DNA of 64,000 bases, from NCBI RefSeq assembly GCF_000007305.1, contig NC_003413.1, positions 1,359,318-1,423,317 on the forward strand. The letters run 5' to 3'. Made by a program: the position numbers and the translations under genes. A model generated the notes under the pieces. The model worked only from the letters and a program-made list of their open reading frames with translations. It was not told the DNA's origin and made no database searches. Origin of the DNA: Pyrococcus furiosus DSM 3638. Lineage in GTDB: Archaea > Methanobacteriota_B > Thermococci > Thermococcales > Thermococcaceae. Of the stretch, positions 42,272 to 52,146 are shown one piece after another; position 1 is the first letter of the stretch; every line of letters begins with the position of its first letter.

Positions 42272-45019
42272 ATGCACATATTGATAAAAAAGGCAATAAA
42301 AGAGAGATTTGGAAAGTTGAATGCCCTTCAACAATTAGCCTTTCATAAAATTAGGGGAGAAGGTAAAAGTGTTTTAATAATAGCTCCGACAGGAAGCGGA
42401 AAAACTGAAGCCGCAGTAATTCCAATCTTAGACGCAATACTACGGGAGAATCTTAAACCTATAGCAGCTATTTATATAGCCCCATTGAAGGCACTAAATA
42501 GGGACTTGCTAGAGAGACTAAAGTGGTGGGAAGAAAAAACTGGGGTAATAATAGAGGTTAGGCATGGGGACACGCCTACCTCAAAAAGATTGAAGCAGGT
42601 AAAAAATCCTCCCCACCTATTAATTACAACCCCTGAAATGCTCCCTGCTATTCTTACGACAAAGTCCTTCCGTCCCTATCTTAAGAACACTAAATTTATC
42701 GTGATAGACGAGATTGGTGAACTTATAGAGAATAAAAGAGGAACCCAGCTAATCCTAAATCTAAAAAGACTTGAATTAATTACAGAAGATAAACCAATAA
42801 GGATTGGCCTTTCTGCAACAATTGGAAGTGAAGAAAAGGTAAGGCTTTGGATGGAAGCGGATGAAGTGGTAAAGCCTCGACTAAAAAAGAAGTACAAATT
42901 TACCGTTTTATACCCTCAGCCAATTCCAGAGGATGAAAAGCTTGCTGAAGAGCTCAAAGTTCCAATAGAAGTTGCAACGAGGCTAAGAGTTGTGTGGGAT
43001 ATTGTAGAAAAGCACAAGAAGGTATTGATCTTTGTTAATACCCGACAATTTGCAGAGATCTTAGGGCATAGACTTAAAGCTTGGGGAAAACCTGTTGAAG
43101 TTCACCATGGTAGCCTTTCAAGGGAAGCAAGAATAGAGGCAGAGAAGAAACTTAAGGAAGGAAAAATAAAAGCACTAATTTGTACCTCATCAATGGAACT
43201 TGGCATTGACATAGGGGATGTTGATGCAGTTATTCAGTACATGAGTCCTCGACAGGTAAATAGGCTAGTCCAGAGAGCTGGAAGAAGCAAACATAGACTG
43301 TGGGAAACAAGCGAGGCTTACATCATAACCACAAACGTAGAAGATTATCTCCAAAGCTTGGCAATAGCAAAGCTCGCACTAGAAGGAAAACTGGAAGATG
43401 TAAATCCCTACGAAAATGCCCTTGATGTCCTGGCTCACTTTATAGTTGGTTTGACAATAGAATACAGAAATGTTAACATTACTGAACCCTATTCCCTTGC
43501 GAAATCTACTTATCCCTACAGAAAGCTCTCCTGGGAAGACTATCAGAAAGTTTTAGAGATTTTAGAAGAGGCTAGAATAATAAGAAGAGATGGAGATGCA
43601 ATTAAGCTGGGAAAAAATGCCTTTAAGTATTATTTCGAGAACCTCTCAACAATACCTGACGAAATAAGTTATGCAGTTATAGATATTGCAAGTGGAAAAT
43701 CTGTTGGAAGACTAGATGAAAACTTTGTTACGGAACTTGAAGAGAGTATGGAATTCATCATGCATGGAAGAAGCTGGATCGTGCTGGAAATTAACGAAAA
43801 AGAAAGGATAATAAAGGTTAAGGAGAGCAACAATTTAGAAAGTGCACTGCCAAGTTGGGAAGGGGAGCTCATTCCAGTTCCTTTGGAAGTTGCAGAATTT
43901 GTTGGAAAGCTGAAGAGAGAGCTCCTATGGGACAAAGAGAGAGCATTAAAACTGCTTGAGGGCGTTGAATTTAATAAGGAAGAACTCGAGGTTGCAATTT
44001 CCCAACTAGTAGAATCAGAACCAGTGGCGAGTGATAGAGATATCATTATAGAATCCTATCCAAAATTTGTGATAATTCATGCTGATTTTGGAAATAAAAT
44101 TAACGAAGGGCTCACAAGATTTATCTCAGTGTTTTTATCCGCCCGATATGGGAATATTTTCCTCCCAAGAAGTCAAGCTCATGGAATTATAATTAGAAGC
44201 CCATTTAGGCTTAATCCTGAAGAAATAAAGGAAATACTGTTAATGAAAGCAGAAGTTGGAGATATTGTTGCTAGAGGAATTAGAGACACTCCAATATACC
44301 GCTGGAAGATGAGTGCAATTGCTAAGAGATTCGGTGCCCTAAGAAGGGACGCGAGAATAAAAAAAGTAGAAAGGCTGTTTGAAGGGACAATAATAGAGAA
44401 GGAGACTTTTAATGAAATTTACCATGATAAAATCGACATTGATAAAACAGAGAAAATTCTAGAAAAAATAAGAAAGGGAGAAATTAGAATGAAAACTTTG
44501 TTCAGAGAGGAAATAACGCCTCTTTCCTCTTCTTTGGCAACCCTAGGAGGAGAGTTTCTAATTAGAGATATACTTACCCAGGAGGAAGTAGAAGAGATAT
44601 TTAGGGAGAAGTTACTCGATGCTGAGTTAGTCATGGTTTGTACAAACTGCGGATTTTCCTGGAGAACAAAAGTTCGCAGGGTTATGGATAGAGTCAATGA
44701 GTTAAGCTGTCCCAAGTGTGATTCCAAAATGATAGCTCCTCTACACCCCAAAGATTCCGAAACTTTCATCTCAGCTCTCAAAAAGTTAAAAAGAGGAGAA
44801 AAGCTTAGTAGGGAAGAAGAAAAGTATTACCTTAGAGGTTTAAAGGCGGCTGATTTACTTAAAGCCTACGGGAAGGACGCTCTTTTAGCATTAGCTACCT
44901 ATGGGGTTGGGGTAGAAAGCGCCACCAGAATACTTAGGGATTATAGAGGAAAATCCCTTATAAAAGCACTTATCGAGGCAGAGAAACACTACATCCAAAC
45001 TAGAAAGTTTTGGGAATAG
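42272..45019 (+). CDS. large Lhr/Ski2-type SF2 helicase with zinc finger (ASH-Ski2 or aLhr class)
   Basis: About 915 residues. Helicase motifs: Walker A APTGSGKTEAA, APLKALNRDL, DEIGEL, GLSATIGS, HHGSLSR and QRAGRSKHR. A winged-helix region and a C-terminal zinc-binding site (CTNCGFSW and CPKCDSK) follow, then a helix-hairpin-helix-like end. This is the Lhr/Ski2 family found across archaea, including ASH-Ski2, which works with RNase J in RNA processing, and the aLhr types. Which subclass cannot be fixed from memory. ATG 42272 chosen because the earlier frame overlaps Hjc. Confidence 0.85.
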   Translation: MHILIKKAIKERFGKLNALQQLAFHKIRGEGKSVLIIAPTGSGKTEAAVIPILDAILRENLKPIAAIYIAPLKALNRDLLERLKWWEEKTGVIIEVRHGDTPTSKRLKQVKNPPHLLITTPEMLPAILTTKSFRPYLKNTKFIVIDEIGELIENKRGTQLILNLKRLELITEDKPIRIGLSATIGSEEKVRLWMEADEVVKPRLKKKYKFTVLYPQPIPEDEKLAEELKVPIEVATRLRVVWDIVEKHKKVLIFVNTRQFAEILGHRLKAWGKPVEVHHGSLSREARIEAEKKLKEGKIKALICTSSMELGIDIGDVDAVIQYMSPRQVNRLVQRAGRSKHRLWETSEAYIITTNVEDYLQSLAIAKLALEGKLEDVNPYENALDVLAHFIVGLTIEYRNVNITEPYSLAKSTYPYRKLSWEDYQKVLEILEEARIIRRDGDAIKLGKNAFKYYFENLSTIPDEISYAVIDIASGKSVGRLDENFVTELEESMEFIMHGRSWIVLEINEKERIIKVKESNNLESALPSWEGELIPVPLEVAEFVGKLKRELLWDKERALKLLEGVEFNKEELEVAISQLVESEPVASDRDIIIESYPKFVIIHADFGNKINEGLTRFISVFLSARYGNIFLPRSQAHGIIIRSPFRLNPEEIKEILLMKAEVGDIVARGIRDTPIYRWKMSAIAKRFGALRRDARIKKVERLFEGTIIEKETFNEIYHDKIDIDKTEKILEKIRKGEIRMKTLFREEITPLSSSLATLGGEFLIRDILTQEEVEEIFREKLLDAELVMVCTNCGFSWRTKVRRVMDRVNELSCPKCDSKMIAPLHPKDSETFISALKKLKRGEKLSREEEKYYLRGLKAADLLKAYGKDALLALATYGVGVESATRILRDYRGKSLIKALIEAEKHYIQTRKFWE

Positions 45020-45092
45020 ATACCAAAAGACCTTTATACTATATTGTTCCCTAACTTCTAGAGAAGTTAAATTTAGGAGGGGGTAAGGAATC

Positions 45093-47189
45093 ATGAAAAA
45101 AGCAAGCATATTACTCATCATAATGCTTATTGCCAGTGGGTTAACTATATTTAATCCAAAAGCCCTAGGGCTTGAGAAGTATTCAACACTTACTGTGGGA
45201 TTAAAATTAGGGGGATACATAGAATTTGGAGGAAAGTACGCCGTAAAGTTTGCCGATGTAGACCCCACCAACTGGAATAGGGCTGCAATTGAAATATATG
45301 AGAACGGAAACAGAGTCGCTAGGAAGATACTCGAAGAAGGACAAACTATGTACTATCCTGACGAAAATAATCCTCTATTTGGAGTTGAAGTTACGGGAAT
45401 ATGGGAATCCCAAAAAACAGCATACATAGAGATTAAAACTCCTGTTAAGCTTTTTAAAGAGAATATCACCCTCAAAGAAGGAGAATCTTACACAATGCCT
45501 TCAGGGTTCCCACAGTACAAGATCACTGTTCGTGATGTCCCCTCAGACACAAAGGCTGAGTTAACAATAAGATACCCGGATGGAACTACGGTTACGAGAA
45601 CCCTCGAAAAAGATTATCCTGTGGGAGTGCCCTATAAGATTTCGAGCGAATTAACTCAATCTTCCGTTCTAGTAATTGAATATGTTAAAGCCTCAAAGGA
45701 CAAAAGCGTCACATTTAACCTGTATATTGCTAAGATGATTTTCGCTCCTGCAAAAGTTGTTCAACCCGAAGAACAAAAAGAAGAAAAAACAACTACAGAA
45801 GAACCGATACAAGTTGTTTATGACGATGTCATCTATGCTGGAGAGAAAGTTACAATTACCTACAATAAGACCACTTATCAAATTCAGCTCGTTAGCGTGG
45901 GATATTATTCCAAATTTGACCTCATTATAGACGATAAAAGTGTCGAAACTGCAACAGTTAAAGAGGGAGGGAGCTATATATTTACAAAAGCTCCCCTAAG
46001 GGTGGAAGTTATTCCAAATACAGTAGATCTTAAATACAACAGGTTACAGGCAAAAATCTACGCTCCCATAGGTGCTTCTGGATCTGTAATTCTTAGAGAG
46101 GCAAATATAACCGTGAGACTTGACATAAGCCAGAATAGAGTTTTATTAGGAGAAGAGATAATAGTGTTCATAAAGGTTAAAAACGAAGGAAAAGGTAATG
46201 CATTCAACGTAAAGGTCTTAGCTCCAATCCCAAATAATTTTGAGCTTATAAGTGGTATTGGAACATGGGAACTCTCAAGGCTCGAACCCTTCTCAGAGAT
46301 GCCCGTACTCATTTACACACTAAAACCAAATGCGGTTGGAAACTATAGTCTAGGACCCGTAATTGTGGAGTATTACAACGAACTTGGAAAAAAGATTACA
46401 GTAAAATCAAACATAATAGAAGATATTTCCGTCTATGGAGTTCCACAATTAGAGCTAACTGGTGGGGCAATAAAAGATGGGGAGACTAAGAATTATGCAG
46501 AGAAGGAAACCAACTCAACAATCAGGTTAAGATTCACAATTTCAGCCCAAGGTGAAGATAGTAGATTCGAATTCATCAAGAACGCCACTTTATATCTAGA
46601 GCTTGGTGACTTCTTAGATGGAAAAGACTCTATAGTCCTCGGAACGATCAAAGCTGGAGAAGAAAAGGTAGTTGAAGAAGAATACAAGATATTAAAAGAG
46701 GGAGTGTATCCTTTAAAAGTTATTCTAAAATATCAAGATCCTCTAGGAAATTGGCACGAGGAAATTTATCCAAATGTCATTTTAATAAATTCAGTTCCAC
46801 CTAAAATCATCGTAAAAACTCAGACCATAGAGAAATGGCCAGAACCAGAAGAATTACCAGAATATATTGACAAAGTATTAGCAACGTTAGAGAATGCAAC
46901 ACCTCTTGCTCAGAAGATTTCAAATATAACTGAGAAGTACATTCCCAAACAACAAGAGAAAGAAACTAACATCGTTCCTTACCTCCTGGGAGTTCTAATT
47001 TTAGCCTTAGGCATTGGACTAGTATACACAGCTTACGAACTCAATCTATACAAGACTAAACTTAAAGCACTAGAAGCCAAAAAGAGAAAACCCAGGCCAG
47101 GAGGACTACCAAAGAAAGAAGATAAAACAGATATCAGAGTCTTAGAACAGATAAGTCAACAAGAGACCACAAAGGAGAAGACTCAATAA
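45093..47189 (+). CDS. large surface protein with CARDB domains and C-terminal anchor
   Basis: 698 residues. Signal peptide (KKASILLIIMLIASGLTIF), then several beta-sandwich modules; the part around GEEIIVFIKVKNEGKGNAFN is CARDB-like. Multiple N-x-T sites. A coiled-coil-like region (about 580-615) leads to a single membrane helix (residues about 632-652) and a basic, charged cytoplasmic tail. It opens the seven-gene run to 52552 and has GGAGGGGG before the ATG. Probably a major envelope or pilus-associated protein. Confidence 0.78.
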   Translation: MKKASILLIIMLIASGLTIFNPKALGLEKYSTLTVGLKLGGYIEFGGKYAVKFADVDPTNWNRAAIEIYENGNRVARKILEEGQTMYYPDENNPLFGVEVTGIWESQKTAYIEIKTPVKLFKENITLKEGESYTMPSGFPQYKITVRDVPSDTKAELTIRYPDGTTVTRTLEKDYPVGVPYKISSELTQSSVLVIEYVKASKDKSVTFNLYIAKMIFAPAKVVQPEEQKEEKTTTEEPIQVVYDDVIYAGEKVTITYNKTTYQIQLVSVGYYSKFDLIIDDKSVETATVKEGGSYIFTKAPLRVEVIPNTVDLKYNRLQAKIYAPIGASGSVILREANITVRLDISQNRVLLGEEIIVFIKVKNEGKGNAFNVKVLAPIPNNFELISGIGTWELSRLEPFSEMPVLIYTLKPNAVGNYSLGPVIVEYYNELGKKITVKSNIIEDISVYGVPQLELTGGAIKDGETKNYAEKETNSTIRLRFTISAQGEDSRFEFIKNATLYLELGDFLDGKDSIVLGTIKAGEEKVVEEEYKILKEGVYPLKVILKYQDPLGNWHEEIYPNVILINSVPPKIIVKTQTIEKWPEPEELPEYIDKVLATLENATPLAQKISNITEKYIPKQQEKETNIVPYLLGVLILALGIGLVYTAYELNLYKTKLKALEAKKRKPRPGGLPKKEDKTDIRVLEQISQQETTKEKTQ

Positions 47190-47281
47190 TTTTCACTTCT
47201 TTTTCTTATTATTTCTTCCCGAGTATCCAAAAAAGATTTATTTAAGAACTAAGAAAGTTACAGAATAGGGGGATAGAGAAT

Positions 47282-49378
47282 ATGAGAAAGTTGTATGTAC
47301 TATCCCTACTCCTGCTAATAATCTTGGGAAGTTCCGCGGTAAGCGCGAGCATACTTGAGTATTCTAGCAAAATAACATATGATTACTCACTTGAAACGGA
47401 CAAGATAAAAGATCTCAGCCTTAGCCTGCTTGCCCTTGCAGTTGCAACAGACAAAGCTGAAAGCCTAGACAGAAAGAAGTTGTGGGAGGTTACTGAAAAG
47501 CTACTCTCTCATCAGAACGGAGATGGAGGATGGGGATACTTTTATGGCAGCGTTAGCTCAGTCCCAGATACTGGATATGCTCTTTTAGCTTTAGGAACTG
47601 CACTTGAAAAGTTTGAAGGAGAGTATGATAAAGAGTATAAAATTAAAAGGGCAATAAATCGTGGAGTGGAATTTCTCCTCGATAACTATAATGGAGAAGG
47701 GTGGGGATACCTAAAGAAAATGCCCACTAGTTACTATCCCACATTAATAGCGGTTGTTGCTCTTTCTTCTCTCAATAGAGGATATCCATATACAGAGATT
47801 GCATTTTCAAATGTTCTAAAAAATACAATCCCAGAGAAACCGGAAGAACTTGCGCTATGGATTCTTGCCTATTACAATATCTATAAAGAAGAACCAACGA
47901 ATGTTGTAGAAAAGCTAATTAAGAGTGTCAAAGAGGACTATGAATATCCTTTAGCAGCATACGTTTTGTTAAAAGTTAGAGGACTTGACTTTGAAGCAGC
48001 CAAGTTATTGGCAAAAGCAGAGAGCTATAATGAGTCCTGGACAAGTCCATATTATCCAATATACACGACGATGGCATTTTCTTTAGTCTCAGAAAGCATT
48101 ATACCCCAAGGAGAGGATAAGCTCGCCAAATATTGTGCTCTTCTAGAGAACATGCAAAATGAAGATGGAGGATGGGGAATATACAAGGGTTCACCCTCAG
48201 ATGTTAGAGTCACATATTATGCCCTAATGAGCATGAAAATCTGCAATCCCCAGAGCGAAGCTGTTTATAGAGGATTAGAATTTATGAGAAGGGAGATGGA
48301 AAAGAACAAAGAACTAATCCTAATGGATGGAAAGTTAAGAGATGAGTACTTGTATGCACTTTTAGCACTACTCGAATATAGAAGCTTGGACTGGAATGAG
48401 AGAAAAGTAGAAAGAGCCCTAATAGAGAGTTCGGAATGGGGCTTTGCATATGGTAAGCAACCCCTTACCACAGCTCTCGCCATTAAAGCCCTTTTAAAAA
48501 TGGGTGCCGATAAAACTACTCCTATCGTAAAAGAGAACATAGAATGGTTATTAAGGATAAAGAAAAACGGAGGATGGGGCTTTATCTTTAGAACTGTGAT
48601 AGTTGATTGGAATTATGCTCCAGAGTACCCCGCAACTATTGAAATTTTCAACGTTCTTTGGCCATTGGTAGACGAAGAAGACCTCAAAGATACTATAGAG
48701 CTTCTTAGAAAAACTCCACCAAGAATAGAATGGCAGAAGTTATACGCCTATCTATCATTATCCGAGAAGAGCATTGAGCCTTACTGGAGCCCAGAAATTT
48801 CAGAAAGTGAAAACAATTCATTAACAGTAGCTATGCTCGTAAGGTACTATTCAATGTTCCCAGGAGTAGCAAAAGTCAATTTATATTCAGTCATCACAGA
48901 ACTAAAAGACAAAAATGTTTCCATGATAACAACTACAGAAGTCCTTAAAGACACTGTGAAAGCAATGCTAAAGGATAATTTCAACATCATAGTTAACGAA
49001 ACTGTTTTTGCTGATCCTGAATTATTAGAAGTTCCAGAAAGAGGCAATTGGATCGTCATAGCTCCAATATCAGCTGTGAAAGTTCATGAGTACAATGCAG
49101 ACGTGAAAGTAAGGGTAGGAGAAGAGATAAAAGTTAATGACCTTCCAGTAGAAGGAAAAGCAATTCTATTCATTATTCCAGGGAGAAACAGGAATGGAAA
49201 CTTAATATTCATCCTATATACAGAGCCTAAAGAGTACGCAGAAAAGCTTGCAGAAGTTATTTTCTCACAACCTATAATAAAGTACATCCATGGTAAATGT
49301 GTGGTAATAACATGGAAAGATACTAACAACAATGGAAACGTTGAAATTGAAGAGATTGACATGAAATTCCTAAAATAG
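47282..49378 (+). CDS. exported protein with prenyltransferase/squalene-cyclase-type helical repeats
   Basis: 698 residues, signal peptide (LYVLSLLLLIILGSSAVSAS) and several helical repeats marked by QNGDGGWGYFYG (about 80), YNGEGWGYLKK (about 140), MQNEDGGWGIYKG (about 290) and KKNGGWGF (about 425). These match the alpha/alpha barrel repeats of terpene cyclases and prenyltransferases, but the catalytic aspartate motif is not seen, so it is more likely a structural or binding domain. An EF-hand-like loop DTNNNGNVEIEE sits near the C-terminus and could bind calcium. No membrane anchor. It precedes the CetZ-like gene by 14 bases. Confidence 0.8.
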   Translation: MRKLYVLSLLLLIILGSSAVSASILEYSSKITYDYSLETDKIKDLSLSLLALAVATDKAESLDRKKLWEVTEKLLSHQNGDGGWGYFYGSVSSVPDTGYALLALGTALEKFEGEYDKEYKIKRAINRGVEFLLDNYNGEGWGYLKKMPTSYYPTLIAVVALSSLNRGYPYTEIAFSNVLKNTIPEKPEELALWILAYYNIYKEEPTNVVEKLIKSVKEDYEYPLAAYVLLKVRGLDFEAAKLLAKAESYNESWTSPYYPIYTTMAFSLVSESIIPQGEDKLAKYCALLENMQNEDGGWGIYKGSPSDVRVTYYALMSMKICNPQSEAVYRGLEFMRREMEKNKELILMDGKLRDEYLYALLALLEYRSLDWNERKVERALIESSEWGFAYGKQPLTTALAIKALLKMGADKTTPIVKENIEWLLRIKKNGGWGFIFRTVIVDWNYAPEYPATIEIFNVLWPLVDEEDLKDTIELLRKTPPRIEWQKLYAYLSLSEKSIEPYWSPEISESENNSLTVAMLVRYYSMFPGVAKVNLYSVITELKDKNVSMITTTEVLKDTVKAMLKDNFNIIVNETVFADPELLEVPERGNWIVIAPISAVKVHEYNADVKVRVGEEIKVNDLPVEGKAILFIIPGRNRNGNLIFILYTEPKEYAEKLAEVIFSQPIIKYIHGKCVVITWKDTNNNGNVEIEEIDMKFLK

Positions 49379-49391
49379 AGGTGATAAAACT

Positions 49392-50492
49392 GTGCGAGCC
49401 ATAATAATTGGAATTGGTCAGTGTGGAACAAAAATAGCAGATATATTCTCCTTAGTTGATTTCGAGGCTTTGGCTATCAACACATCAAGAGGAGATCTAG
49501 AGTACCTAAAGCACATTCCTCCAGACCGAAGAATCTTGATAGGAGAGAGTATAGTGGGAGGAAAAGGTGTCAACGCAAATCCAGTGCTGGGTAGAGAGGC
49601 TATGAAAAGAGACCTTCCAATGGTAATGAAAAAGATATCCTCTCTAGTAGGATTTGAAGATGTTGATATCTTCTTCCTAACCTTTGGTTTTGGAGGGGGA
49701 ACAGGAGCTGGGGGAACCCCAGTATTAGCAGAGGCCTTAAAAGAGGAATATCCAGACTCCCTCGTGGTAGCAATAGGAGCCCTACCCTTAAAAGAAGAAG
49801 GAATACGACCAACGATCAATGCTGCAATCACAATCGATAAGCTATCTAAGATAGTGGACTCGATAATAGCAATTGACAATAACAAGTTAAAAGAAAGTAA
49901 CGAAGACATTAGCCAGGCCTACGAGAGGATAAATTATGCAATCGTGGAGAGAATAGCCTCCTTACTGGCTTTAATAGATGTCCCAGGGGAGCAAACTTTA
50001 GATGCAAGCGACTTAAAATTTGTGTTGAGGGCTATGGGGAGCTTTGCAACAGTAGGTTACGCAAAGGCAGACGCAACAAAAATCAAAAGTTTATCTAGAC
50101 TGATAATAAGATCTTTCGAAAACGAGGGTTTATACCTTGATGTTAATATAGAATCAGCTCTTTACGGCTTAGTTGCAATCCACGGACCTCCAGAAGCATT
50201 GAAGGCAAACGAGATCTTTGAGGCATTGAACGAGCTAACCCAAAGGATAAGAGGAAAGCAAATTTTTAGAGGATTTTATCCAGATCCCAGGGAAAGGGAA
50301 GTTGAGGTAGTTACATTGCTCAGTGGAATTTACGAAAGTAAGAGCATTGAAGAGATCGTTATTACAGCCAAAAAATATGCTCAAGAATTTTTAAAAGCTA
50401 AGGAAGAGGGAGAATCTAAAAAGAAGAAGCTACTAAGTGGATTGCCAGATTTCGATGACATATACCCAGGTGAAGCAGATGATCAAAGTTAA
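49392..50492 (+). CDS. CetZ/FtsZ-like tubulin superfamily GTPase
   Basis: 366 residues. The tubulin signature GFGGGTGAGGTPV (about 98-110) binds GTP phosphate; the start MRAIIIGIGQCGTKIADIF and NTSRGDLE match CetZ proteins. CetZ in haloarchaea controls cell shape and motility; the role in Thermococcales is less clear. It starts at GTG after GAGGTGA. It lies in a run of surface and pilin-like genes, which suggests a link to envelope or appendage structure. Its last 14 bases overlap the next gene. Confidence 0.87.
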   Translation: MRAIIIGIGQCGTKIADIFSLVDFEALAINTSRGDLEYLKHIPPDRRILIGESIVGGKGVNANPVLGREAMKRDLPMVMKKISSLVGFEDVDIFFLTFGFGGGTGAGGTPVLAEALKEEYPDSLVVAIGALPLKEEGIRPTINAAITIDKLSKIVDSIIAIDNNKLKESNEDISQAYERINYAIVERIASLLALIDVPGEQTLDASDLKFVLRAMGSFATVGYAKADATKIKSLSRLIIRSFENEGLYLDVNIESALYGLVAIHGPPEALKANEIFEALNELTQRIRGKQIFRGFYPDPREREVEVVTLLSGIYESKSIEEIVITAKKYAQEFLKAKEEGESKKKKLLSGLPDFDDIYPGEADDQS

Positions 50493-51072
50493 AGATTCAG
50501 TTGAAGTGGCCCTTGAACTTGATGAAAAGAGAGTTTATGAACACATAGCTCACGAAAGTGCTGAAGACATGGTTAGGATAATTTCCTCAGTAGACGCTGA
50601 AAGAGCAAAACTCAAGGGGATGACAGTTCACTATATCGACGATTGGGATTTACTGATAAGAGAAAGAATTAGGAAAGGTAAAAGGCATACCGCATTTGAC
50701 TTCTATAATCCAACCCTACTAGAAACCTGGGAAGAAAAAGTCAAACTTGCTAAAAAAATTCTAAGATGGAGAAAATATTCAATAATGGGAATTATAGCCC
50801 TAATTATCGGACTTGGAATTTTAACATTTTTCCTTGAAATCCCCCTAGTAATATTTGGCCTTGCCTTATTCCCAGTGTTGTTTTATCTCAATGACTATCT
50901 TCTCCAAAAGGTTGATACAATATACTACGAACTTGTTCAATTCTTCATATATGAGCTTAGAGAATTAGTTAAGCGATATAAGTTAGACCCCAAAAAATAC
51001 GGATTCACTCTGTACAACCTAGATTATAGGGATGTTGAATTCAATAGAAATAGGGGCATTGTCAAACTATAA
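50479..51072 (+). CDS. membrane protein overlapping the CetZ gene
   Basis: About 197 residues. An N-terminal soluble part (1-105), two adjacent membrane helices (about 107-130 and 132-150) joined by a short turn, and a cytoplasmic C-terminus with YELVQFFIYELRELVKRYKLD. Start ATG 50479 has AGGTGA upstream and lies inside the CetZ gene; the two reading frames overlap by 14 bases, so translation is coupled. No family recognised; it could hold CetZ at the membrane. Confidence 0.72.
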   Translation: MIKVKDSVEVALELDEKRVYEHIAHESAEDMVRIISSVDAERAKLKGMTVHYIDDWDLLIRERIRKGKRHTAFDFYNPTLLETWEEKVKLAKKILRWRKYSIMGIIALIIGLGILTFFLEIPLVIFGLALFPVLFYLNDYLLQKVDTIYYELVQFFIYELRELVKRYKLDPKKYGFTLYNLDYRDVEFNRNRGIVKL

Positions 51073-51119
51073 CCCCAAAGATTAAATATTTCTATGAGTA
51101 GAAAAAAATAGGGGAAAAC

Positions 51120-51701
51120 ATGAAGAAAGGTCAGGTCTCACTGGAATTCCTCTTCATATTTATGATATTCACATTAATCCTCATATACTCAATAAGGATG
51201 ACAACATTTGAGAGTGGGCCTTCAGTAGAGGTCGCAAGAACCCAAATTAGTCTTGAAGAGAAAGCCTTAGCCGATGCAATTTCAAATACAATAAGCCAAG
51301 TATATGCCCACGGCCCTGGTTCAAAGTCTACAACATATGTTCACTTAACATATCTAAGATGGAAAACACAGATAGAGAGGGTTTACGGAATTAATAATCC
51401 CAGCATATTCATTACCTACAAAAATGGAACCTGTGTAACGATAAAAGGAGTATCTTGGATAGAGGAAGGAGGAAACAAAACGGTATTTTGTTCTGAATCT
51501 CTGCTTAAAGTTGACTGGTCAAACAACGGTACTATTTATAACCCATCCACTACTCACGCAGGAAATCAAGGGCTAGAGATCCCCGTGGAAAAGCTCAAAA
51601 AGACCCTTAAGATAGTTGTGGAGTGGAATCCAGATAAAAGCCCAGAGTGGAGTTACAATGAAGCTGAGGGAACTCTATATATAAACATTGGAATAGGGTG
51701 A
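51120..51701 (+). CDS. class III signal-peptide (pilin-like) protein 1
   Basis: 193 residues. MKKGQVSLEFLFIFMIFTLI is a class III signal peptide: basic residues, Gly before Gln-Val-Ser-Leu-Glu-Phe and then a hydrophobic helix. The mature protein has two Cys (TCVTI and VFCSE) that may form a disulfide and several N-x-T sites. It probably forms part of a type IV pilus-like surface filament. First of three such genes in tandem after the CetZ and membrane protein genes. Confidence 0.85.
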   Translation: MKKGQVSLEFLFIFMIFTLILIYSIRMTTFESGPSVEVARTQISLEEKALADAISNTISQVYAHGPGSKSTTYVHLTYLRWKTQIERVYGINNPSIFITYKNGTCVTIKGVSWIEEGGNKTVFCSESLLKVDWSNNGTIYNPSTTHAGNQGLEIPVEKLKKTLKIVVEWNPDKSPEWSYNEAEGTLYINIGIG

Positions 51702-51708
51702 GAAGGCA

Positions 51709-52146
51709 ATGAAGGCTCAACTAAGCATAGACTTCATATTCGCAATGACATTACTCTTGATATTCTCCCTTGGCCTAATGAGCTTTGCATTTGAGGAGAA
51801 AGAAGAAGTTGAGACACTAAACCATGCGGCAAAAGTTAGAGTGTTTGCAATAAGCCTACGAGACATGATAAATAAGGTCTACGCTATGGGGCCTGGGTTT
51901 GCTGTAGTTAAGGATATCCCCTTCACACTAGGTTCAAAAGATAACGTGACAATAACAGTAAGCACTGAAAGGAAAGTCACAGTTGTAGCTTATATAGAGG
52001 GGAAAAAATACACAGTAACTGAGACCCTTCAAGTCCCTATATTTGAAAACACGTCTGTGATTATTGAGAATGAAACTACAAAAAAGATTGTAATAAAGTA
52101 TGAAGATGGAAGAGGTGTGATCCTTGAGAGGGCAAACGGCAATTGA
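51709..52146 (+). CDS. class III signal-peptide (pilin-like) protein 2
   Basis: 145 residues. Opening MKAQLSIDFIFAMTLLLIF: Ala before Gln-Leu-Ser-Ile-Asp-Phe, a cleavable helix of class III type with Asp instead of Glu at the +5 position. The rest is a small beta-rich domain without cysteines and with N-x-T sites. Seven bases separate it from the previous pilin-like gene; it overlaps the next one by 23 bases. Confidence 0.82.
   Translation: MKAQLSIDFIFAMTLLLIFSLGLMSFAFEEKEEVETLNHAAKVRVFAISLRDMINKVYAMGPGFAVVKDIPFTLGSKDNVTITVSTERKVTVVAYIEGKKYTVTETLQVPIFENTSVIIENETTKKIVIKYEDGRGVILERANGN

Noticed and set aside
49418-49909. A long antisense frame (163 residues) opposite the CetZ gene
   Set aside because: It lies wholly within a strongly supported gene, has no ribosome site and its composition is a shadow of the sense frame.
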